Below are positions 59,134 to 64,000 of a stretch of 64,000 nt of DNA, piece after piece. The DNA comes from Fibrobacter sp. UWR3. Lineage in GTDB: Bacteria; Fibrobacterota; Fibrobacteria; Fibrobacterales; Fibrobacteraceae. Location of the stretch: assembly GCF_900143055.1 (NCBI RefSeq), contig NZ_FRCW01000002.1:248001-312000 (forward strand), read 5' to 3'. Under the pieces are notes generated by a model, which did not search any database, had not been told where the DNA came from, and saw only the letters and a list, made by a program, of their open reading frames with translations. The position numbers and the translations under genes are program-made. Positions within the stretch are counted from its first letter, which is position 1, and every line of letters starts with the position of its first letter.

Positions 59134-59492
59134 TCGAAACCGGCAAAATTTCGCTAAAAGACCTGACGTTCGATTGCATTATCGGAACGCTCCCTTTCGA
59201 GAGAGAAAAGGAGCAGCCGATTGTATTGAACATTTCCATCTGGCTTGACTTTACGCAGGCCGCCCGTAACGATGACCTGGTGCATTCCATTGACTACGCC
59301 CAGCTTTCCGACAACCTCAAGGAGTTCATCCGGGGGGCGAAGTTCCAGCTCGAAGAGACCCTCGTGCTGGAAACGGCGAAGTACATCCTGGGGAACTACC
59401 CCAAGGCCCTGGCGGCCGAAGTGCGGGTAAGCAAACCGAACGCCATCCCGAATTGCGCAGGCGCCGAATCCAGCATCCGCATCCGCCGGTAA
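59127..59492 (+). CDS. folB: Dihydroneopterin aldolase
   Basis: 121 residues. ISLKDLTFDCIIGTLPFERE, then SIDYAQLSDNLKEFI, LEETLVLETAKYIL and VRVSKPNAIPNCAGAESSI match FolB, which makes 6-hydroxymethyl-dihydropterin for folate synthesis. The conserved Glu (near the start block) and the Lys of VSKPNAI are present. It overlaps the preceding gene and has no ribosome binding site of its own, so it is probably translated by coupling. Confidence 0.9.
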   Translation: MVVETGKISLKDLTFDCIIGTLPFEREKEQPIVLNISIWLDFTQAARNDDLVHSIDYAQLSDNLKEFIRGAKFQLEETLVLETAKYILGNYPKALAAEVRVSKPNAIPNCAGAESSIRIRR

Positions 59493-59527
59493 GGTTCCGC
59501 GCTCAAAGCGCCACCCAAGTTCTAGAA

Positions 59528-59555
59528 AAGAGGCCGCAACGACGCGGCCTTTTTT
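59528..59555. terminator. Bidirectional terminator between folB and comM
   Basis: AGGCCGC (59531-59537)/GCGGCCT (59544-59550) with T tract on + and A-rich left flank. Confidence 0.88.
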
Positions 59556-59561
59556 CGACAG

Positions 59562-61088
59562 TCAGTTGATTGTCCTGTAACGCAGGGCCTCCGAAATGTC
59601 CACGACTTCCACATTCGGCGCCTCCCGCATATCCGCAATGGTGCGCGAAACCTTCAGCATGCGGTAGAACCCGCGGGCACTCAGGTTCATCCTGTCGGCG
59701 GCAGAAACCGCAAAGCGTTCCACTTCGGGCGACATGCCCGCAAACTTTTTCGCGCATTCCGACGACATCTCCGCATTGGACTTGAACGGCAGGTCCTTAA
59801 ACCTCTGGCGCTGGATGGCACGTGCCGCACAGACCCGCTTGCGGATTTCGGCGGAACTTTCGCACTTGCGGTTATCCACGAGTGCGCCCGCCTCCATGGG
59901 CGGCACGCTCACCTGGATGTCGATGCGGTCCAATAGCGGGCCCGAAATCTTTTCGCGGTAACGCTTGCGCGCATCGGGCAGGCACGTGCACACGCGCTTC
60001 GGGTCCATCGCAAACCCGCAGGGGCACGGGTTCATCGCAGAGCCCATCATGAAGCGTGCGGGCCACACCACGGTCCCGCTCGCACGGCTTACCGAGATGA
60101 AGCCATCTTCCATCGGTTCACGGAGAGCCTCTAGAACAGTCCGATTGAATTCCGGGAGTTCATCCAGAAAGAGCACGCCATTGTGCGCGAGGCTCGCCTC
60201 GCCCGGCAACAGCCGGGCACCGCCGCCCACCAGCGACACCATCGAGGCGCTGTGGTGGGGCGTGCGGAACGGGCGAACGACCACCGGCCTGAATTCCGCG
60301 GAGTCGCCCGAGCGGCGAGCGCACGAATGTATGCGAGTCGTCTCGAGGATTTCCTCGTCAGTCATATCGGGAAGGATTCCCGGCAGGCAGCGCGCACACA
60401 GCGTTTTGCCGGCGCCCGGGGAACCCACGAGCAAAAAGTTATGCGCCCCCGACGCCGCCACCTCGAGCGCGCGCTTCACGCCCTCCATGCCAACCACGTT
60501 CTTGAAGTCGGGAACCTCAAGGGAAGGGGGTCGGGGCCTCGTTTGTATACCGGACGCGATTGATGGTTTCGAGCCCACGCCCCCTTCTAGAAATTCTACG
60601 CATTCCCTCAGGGAATCCGCACAAACGTAATGAAGACCTTCCACCAGCAAAGCCTCGGAAGCATTCGCCCGGGGAATCACCAGGATGTTCTCGCTATCCC
60701 GCGGTAAACCCATCGCGATGGACAAAACCCCTCTCACTGGCTTCAACAATCCATCCAGCGAAAGTTCACCGACAAAGACATAGCGCTCCACCTCCTCTAC
60801 ATTTATCTCTCCTGTAGAAACGAGCATCCCGATAGCCAGTGGAAGGTCTAGTGCACTCCCCTCCTTCCGCAAATCCGCTGGCGACAGGTTTACCGTAGTA
60901 CGGAAACCCGTCACCACCTTCCCGATGGAACGTATCGCCGAAACGACGCGCTCTCGGGATTCCCTCACCGCATTGTCCGGGAGGCCGACCAGAGTAAATC
61001 CAGGCAACCCCTGCGAGGCGTCAACCTCTACACTCACAGGGACGGCCTTTATACCAAACAAGCAGTAAGAACGGATTCTGCGGAACAT
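59562..61088 (-). CDS. comM: ComM/YifB-type AAA+ ATPase (Mg-chelatase-like)
   Basis: 508 residues from MFRRIRSYCLFG. N-terminal ChlI domain: VEVDASQGLPGFTLVGLPDN and ESRERVVSAIRS. The AAA+ core has LLVGSPGAGKTLCARCLPGI (Walker A) and VLFLDELPEF (Walker B). A zinc-binding region follows (NPCPCGFAMDPKRVCTC), then LDRIDIQVSVPP and a C-terminal LSARGFYRMLKVSRTIADM. ComM is a branch-migration helicase used in natural transformation. Confidence 0.93.
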   Translation of the reverse strand: MFRRIRSYCLFGIKAVPVSVEVDASQGLPGFTLVGLPDNAVRESRERVVSAIRSIGKVVTGFRTTVNLSPADLRKEGSALDLPLAIGMLVSTGEINVEEVERYVFVGELSLDGLLKPVRGVLSIAMGLPRDSENILVIPRANASEALLVEGLHYVCADSLRECVEFLEGGVGSKPSIASGIQTRPRPPSLEVPDFKNVVGMEGVKRALEVAASGAHNFLLVGSPGAGKTLCARCLPGILPDMTDEEILETTRIHSCARRSGDSAEFRPVVVRPFRTPHHSASMVSLVGGGARLLPGEASLAHNGVLFLDELPEFNRTVLEALREPMEDGFISVSRASGTVVWPARFMMGSAMNPCPCGFAMDPKRVCTCLPDARKRYREKISGPLLDRIDIQVSVPPMEAGALVDNRKCESSAEIRKRVCAARAIQRQRFKDLPFKSNAEMSSECAKKFAGMSPEVERFAVSAADRMNLSARGFYRMLKVSRTIADMREAPNVEVVDISEALRYRTIN

Positions 61089-61097
61089 TTGCACCTA

Positions 61098-61433
61098 CTA
61101 AGCTACGGCAGCCTGGTACTTTTCCAGGATGCAATTTTCAATGTGCTCACGCAGCTGGCGTGTAATCGGATTGCAGATGGACTTGAAGTCCTCGCCCTTG
61201 TAGAACGGATCGAGCGGGTAGCTCACGAAGAGCCCGTTCACGCCATCCATCACGCGGAGCCCGCGAATCACCATCTGGTCGTTCAGCACAATCTGCGCGA
61301 GCCCCTTCAGATGCCCGAGGCTCGGACCTTCCTTGAACGGGAACACCTGCACCTGCGTTACCGCAAGGCAGTCGAAGGCGGGATCCACCTTCTGCTGGGC
61401 AGCATTGCCTGCTGCATTCGTATTTTCTGCCAT
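61098..61433 (-). CDS. spoVG: SpoVG family protein
   Basis: 111 residues from MAENTNAAGN at 61433, with AGGAGG before it. FDCLAVTQVQVFPFKEGPSL, then IVLNDQMVIRGLRVMDGVNG, LFVSYPLDP and AICNPITRQLRE-like CNPITRQLREHIENCIL are SpoVG blocks. Family members are small nucleic-acid-binding regulators. It lies just upstream of comM on the same strand, with 9 nt between the genes. Confidence 0.93.
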   Translation of the reverse strand: MAENTNAAGNAAQQKVDPAFDCLAVTQVQVFPFKEGPSLGHLKGLAQIVLNDQMVIRGLRVMDGVNGLFVSYPLDPFYKGEDFKSICNPITRQLREHIENCILEKYQAAVA

Positions 61434-61623
61434 ATTATGGCCTCCTATATTTTGTGTTAAACCGCCTCCACGACAACCCATTTGCCGCTTCCGACGGGCA
61501 CCCCTATAGTTGCAATTTCCGTGCCAATTTTAAAATGCCGTTTTTCGCAAAAATTCGCCATATCGCGACACCCCTACCTAGTGATTAATCGATTAAATCA
61601 CTGATTTATCTATTTTAATCACT

Positions 61624-62175
61624 ATGCTATTAAAACCGAATATGAACTGGAAAGCGAACCAGGGAATCCAGACCCCGACCGTGATGGCGAACGTCTCGGA
61701 AGAACGTGAATTTGTACAGATTGACTTCTACGTCGAGGAACCGCTCGACTGCTTCAGGGCCGAAGTCATGGAAGACGGCGGGCACAGCTGGGAAGATTCC
61801 TGCGTCGAGGTGTTCCTGCAGAACCCCGCAAACGCAGAAGAGTACTTCAACTTCGAGGTCACGAGCCGCGGGGCACTGCTCGCCGCTCGCGGTACCGGGC
61901 GCGAGAACCGCACCGTACTCAGTGAAGTAGCGCTTTCGCAAATCGCGCGTACCAAGCAACTCGCGAGCATCATCGGGGAATTTATAAGCTGGGGCATAAG
62001 CCTGCGCATCCCGGCGAGCATATTCGGGCTCGACGCCTTCGAGGGCGGTCACCTGCGGGGGAACCTGTACAAGTGCGCCGACAAGGCGAAGACCCCGCAC
62101 TACCTAAGCGCCTTCCCCATCGATACCGAGAAGCCGGACTTCCACCGCCCGGAATTCTTCCAGGAACTCGCATAG
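61624..62175 (+). CDS. CBM9-like / DOMON-type carbohydrate-binding protein
   Basis: 183 residues. PTVMANVSEEREFVQIDFYV, then SWEDSCVEVFLQNPANAEEYFNFEV and GLDAFEGGHLRGNLYKCADK match 'carbohydrate-binding family 9-like' proteins. There is no signal peptide, so it may act in the cytoplasm, or the start is upstream. A TATTTT box lies 7 nt before the ATG. Preceding bases 61581-61620 hold AT-rich palindromes. Confidence 0.7.
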   Translation: MLLKPNMNWKANQGIQTPTVMANVSEEREFVQIDFYVEEPLDCFRAEVMEDGGHSWEDSCVEVFLQNPANAEEYFNFEVTSRGALLAARGTGRENRTVLSEVALSQIARTKQLASIIGEFISWGISLRIPASIFGLDAFEGGHLRGNLYKCADKAKTPHYLSAFPIDTEKPDFHRPEFFQELA

Positions 62176-62191
62176 GCATTCCGGGTAAGAC

Positions 62192-62743
62192 ATGTCTACC
62201 GTAATCCTCTTCAACAAGCCGTTCGGCGTACTGAGCCAGTTCACGCCCGAATCGGGCCACCCGGCGCTCGATACCTTCGCCTTCCCGCCGGGAGTGTACG
62301 CGGCAGGCAGGCTCGACCACGACAGCGAAGGCGCATTGCTCCTTACGGACAACGGGAAACTCATCAAGAAGTTGCTGGACCCGCAATTCGAGCACCCGCG
62401 CACCTACCTGGCGCAGGTCGACGGGCAGATTACCGAAGAGGCCGTGCAGCGGCTCGCAAAAGGAGTGGACATCAAGGGTTACCGCACCAAGCCCTGCAAG
62501 GCAGAGATTGCCGAAGAGCCCGACTGGCTTTGGCCGCGCAACCCTCCGGTGCGGTTCCGCGCGAACATACCCACAAGCTGGGTGCGCCTCACCCTTATAG
62601 AAGGCAAGAACCGGCAGGTGCGCCACATGACGGCCGCGGTCGGGTTCCCCACGCTACGGCTCATCCGCATACAAATAGGAAACATCCCGCTGGGCGAACT
62701 GAAGCCCGGCGAGTGGAAAACGGTTACCGATAGGGTAATTTGA
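62192..62743 (+). CDS. rluE: 23S rRNA pseudouridine synthase, RluE type
   Basis: 183 residues. VILFNKPFGVLSQFTPE, YAAGRLDHDSEGALLLTDNG (catalytic Asp in GRLDHDSEG), EHPRTYLAQVDG and LTLIEGKNRQVRHMTAAVG match the RluE/RsuA branch. It has no S4 domain, as in RluE. It modifies 23S rRNA (U2457 in E. coli). Confidence 0.92.
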   Translation: MSTVILFNKPFGVLSQFTPESGHPALDTFAFPPGVYAAGRLDHDSEGALLLTDNGKLIKKLLDPQFEHPRTYLAQVDGQITEEAVQRLAKGVDIKGYRTKPCKAEIAEEPDWLWPRNPPVRFRANIPTSWVRLTLIEGKNRQVRHMTAAVGFPTLRLIRIQIGNIPLGELKPGEWKTVTDRVI

Positions 62744-62748
62744 TTTTT

Positions 62749-63087
62749 TTAAAGCAGGCCCTTCTTTGCCGAACGCATCAGGTTCTTCACCTGCTTGTTC
62801 GTGAGCTGCGGGACTTCCGCGTCCTTCTGGGCACGGGACTTCGGGGCGCATTCCTCGCAGTAGTGCTTGAATACGGTCCCGAAACTGGCGGCACCGTCCA
62901 TGCGGTCCGTCTGGCGGCTACGGAAGGCTCGCACCATGGTTTCCTTGTGGCACTTGTCGCACACGCCCATCTTGGGGGCGGCAGGCTGACGCGGACCGCG
63001 GTCCTTGTTCCCATGTTCCGTAGTCATGTCCCAGGCACGTCTCTGGGCTGCAATCTTTCTGGCAAAACCATCATCTAAAAGACTCAT
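62749..63087 (-). CDS. Small zinc-ribbon protein, unknown
   Basis: 112 residues. CDKCHKETMVRAF, then GTVFKHYCEECAPKSRAQK give two CxxC pairs for a zinc ribbon. The C-terminus has LTNKQVKNLMRSAKKG. No family recognised. It is 9 nt downstream of the SGNH-like gene on the same strand, so probably cotranscribed. Confidence 0.65.
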   Translation of the reverse strand: MSLLDDGFARKIAAQRRAWDMTTEHGNKDRGPRQPAAPKMGVCDKCHKETMVRAFRSRQTDRMDGAASFGTVFKHYCEECAPKSRAQKDAEVPQLTNKQVKNLMRSAKKGLL

Positions 63088-63096
63088 ATCAGCTCC

Positions 63097-63687
63097 TTAT
63101 TTATCTTCTAACTCTCTTAATATACAATCTTGCAAGAAAAGCGATTCGAGCGTAATGCACAAAGAGGTGGGTTTTGCGTCTTCCGAATACAGACTGCGGG
63201 CAAATTTGCCCCTTTCCAGTTGCTTTTGCTTGAAAATATCCGCATGCCCCGCGAAATCGAACACCTTCACCCGCGAAGGGAATGCAGTTTCGAACGCCCG
63301 GATGGCATTGTTGAGGATTTCCGCCTTGTCGCTCACGCCGGGCACGGAATCGGGAGGAACCGTCACCACGAAGATGCCGGACTGAGTCTTGTTGACAAGT
63401 TCACGCACGAGGCTCGTGTAGTTCTCCGCCGTAAGGAACCCCGAACCCGAATCCTTCTTGAGGTCGGTCAGCCCGAGGCCGAGCACGATGCGCCCCGCCT
63501 TCTTGCCGATAATGTCGGAAGCAGCCCGCGCCAAGAGCTGTGGCAACGAAAGCGGAACCGGAGAATTGATGGAAAACTGCATGGGCCGCGATGGTTCCCG
63601 GCACAGGAGCATCTCGGCCACGCGGGAGGCCACCTCGCCCTGTTCTCCGAAGAGTTCGTCGCCGATTATGAGAATCCTGTTTTCCAT
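63097..63687 (-). CDS. SGNH/GDSL-hydrolase-like protein
   Basis: 196 residues. RILIIGDELFG at the N-terminus and GRIVLGLGLTDLKKDSGSGF in the middle sit where SGNH hydrolases have the GDSL and GxND blocks, and a VFDFAGHADIF segment near the end is in the place of the third block. The catalytic Ser is replaced by Glu in GDE, so activity is doubtful. No signal peptide. Confidence 0.5.
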   Translation of the reverse strand: MENRILIIGDELFGEQGEVASRVAEMLLCREPSRPMQFSINSPVPLSLPQLLARAASDIIGKKAGRIVLGLGLTDLKKDSGSGFLTAENYTSLVRELVNKTQSGIFVVTVPPDSVPGVSDKAEILNNAIRAFETAFPSRVKVFDFAGHADIFKQKQLERGKFARSLYSEDAKPTSLCITLESLFLQDCILRELEDK

Positions 63688-63696
63688 GCCTTTAAT

Positions 63697-64000
63697 TTAC
63701 TTACTATCGAGGGGTTTGACCACTGAAATTTCCCAAAAACCGTCTTTTTTTTCGCGAGAGAGTATGCTACAGCCGTCCGCAACCAGCGCTCCGGGGACAT
63801 TCTCGATAGGGGAACCCTCGTCGAGATCAATCTTCAGCACGCGCCCGCGGGGGTAACCCGACATCACGAGCCTCGAACGGGCGGCATTGCCAGGACAAAC
63901 CACGCCCCGAAGGTCGAGCACGTCGGGAACTTCGACCGTCACTCCGGGCAGGGGCTCGCCAGACTTGGCCTTCTCGCAAAACGCGGCTATTTCCTCGCAA
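63697..64000 (-). CDS. TusA-domain sulfurtransferase-like protein, C-terminal part
   Basis: The gene runs off the right edge. The open frame continues upstream of the GTG at 63942 through CEEIAAFCEKAKSGEPLPG to the window end, so this is a C-terminal domain. VLDLRGVVCPGNAARSRLVM is the TusA motif with its Cys-Pro. TusA-like domains carry sulfur as persulfide; some are fused to sulfite/nitrite reductases or other enzymes. The N-terminal partner is outside the window. Confidence 0.7.
   Translation of the reverse strand, partial: CEEIAAFCEKAKSGEPLPGVTVEVPDVLDLRGVVCPGNAARSRLVMSGYPRGRVLKIDLDEGSPIENVPGALVADGCSILSREKKDGFWEISVVKPLDSK

Overview
The window reads as a chromosome segment of a Fibrobacter-like cellulolytic bacterium (phylum Fibrobacterota). 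The evidence is a protein of the 'Fibrobacter succinogenes major paralogous' type, a TIGR02147-type regulator beside a serine-rich lipoprotein, several secreted plant-polysaccharide hydrolases (two GH9, one GH11, one GH16), C-terminal tails resembling type IX secretion signals, and a PorV/PorQ-like outer-membrane protein. This assignment rests on recognised families, not on a database search.

Layout. (1) About 0.2-14.3 kb is an accessory, defence-rich and partly decayed region, much of it AT-rich. It holds a Vsr nick endonuclease, a ParE/Phd toxin-antitoxin pair, remnants of an AlbA/Schlafen-like ATPase, a chimeric ORF joining a truncated nucleotidyltransferase to a winged-helix tail, a duplicated small zinc-ribbon gene, a CdiA-CT-like nuclease, a single-chain restriction-modification enzyme, an AAA_14/DUF4143 ATPase, a truncated antitoxin and a 1534-residue DUF4011-helicase-nuclease. 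Three candidate structured RNAs lie between 3.8 and 5.5 kb; one looks like a terminator/antiterminator switch just upstream of the restriction-modification gene. (2) 14.7-30.3 kb is backbone: thrS, a GH9 cellulase, coaE, mscL, an operon lolA - beta-propeller - PorV-like - recF, an outer-membrane barrel and an OpgC-like acyltransferase. (3) 30.5-42 kb has a degenerate glycogen-synthase homologue whose stop codon lies inside a CAT-anticodon tRNA, a ferredoxin/geranylgeranyl-reductase pair, a pilin with a variable tail, a HigBA-like module and glycogen phosphorylase. (4) 40.7-53 kb has a Gfo/Idh oxidoreductase with an in-frame repeat expansion, an Sfp-type transferase, YbaK, GH11 and GH16 enzymes, bioB, pheA, rph, hisH and a second pilin. 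(5) 53-64 kb has a 1066-residue GH9 enzyme, pgk, folB, comM, spoVG, rluE and the C-terminal end of a TusA-domain protein.

Themes. Many genes carry a TATATT/TATCTT/TAAATT box only 6-9 nt before the ATG, which suggests leaderless mRNAs. That spacing rule also helps interpret the GH16 lipoprotein gene, whose signal peptide is readable but has no canonical start codon. Palindromic dispersed repeats (TGTCATCC... and ATTGC...CAATGACA types) occur in most intergenic regions, and one has become part of a coding sequence.
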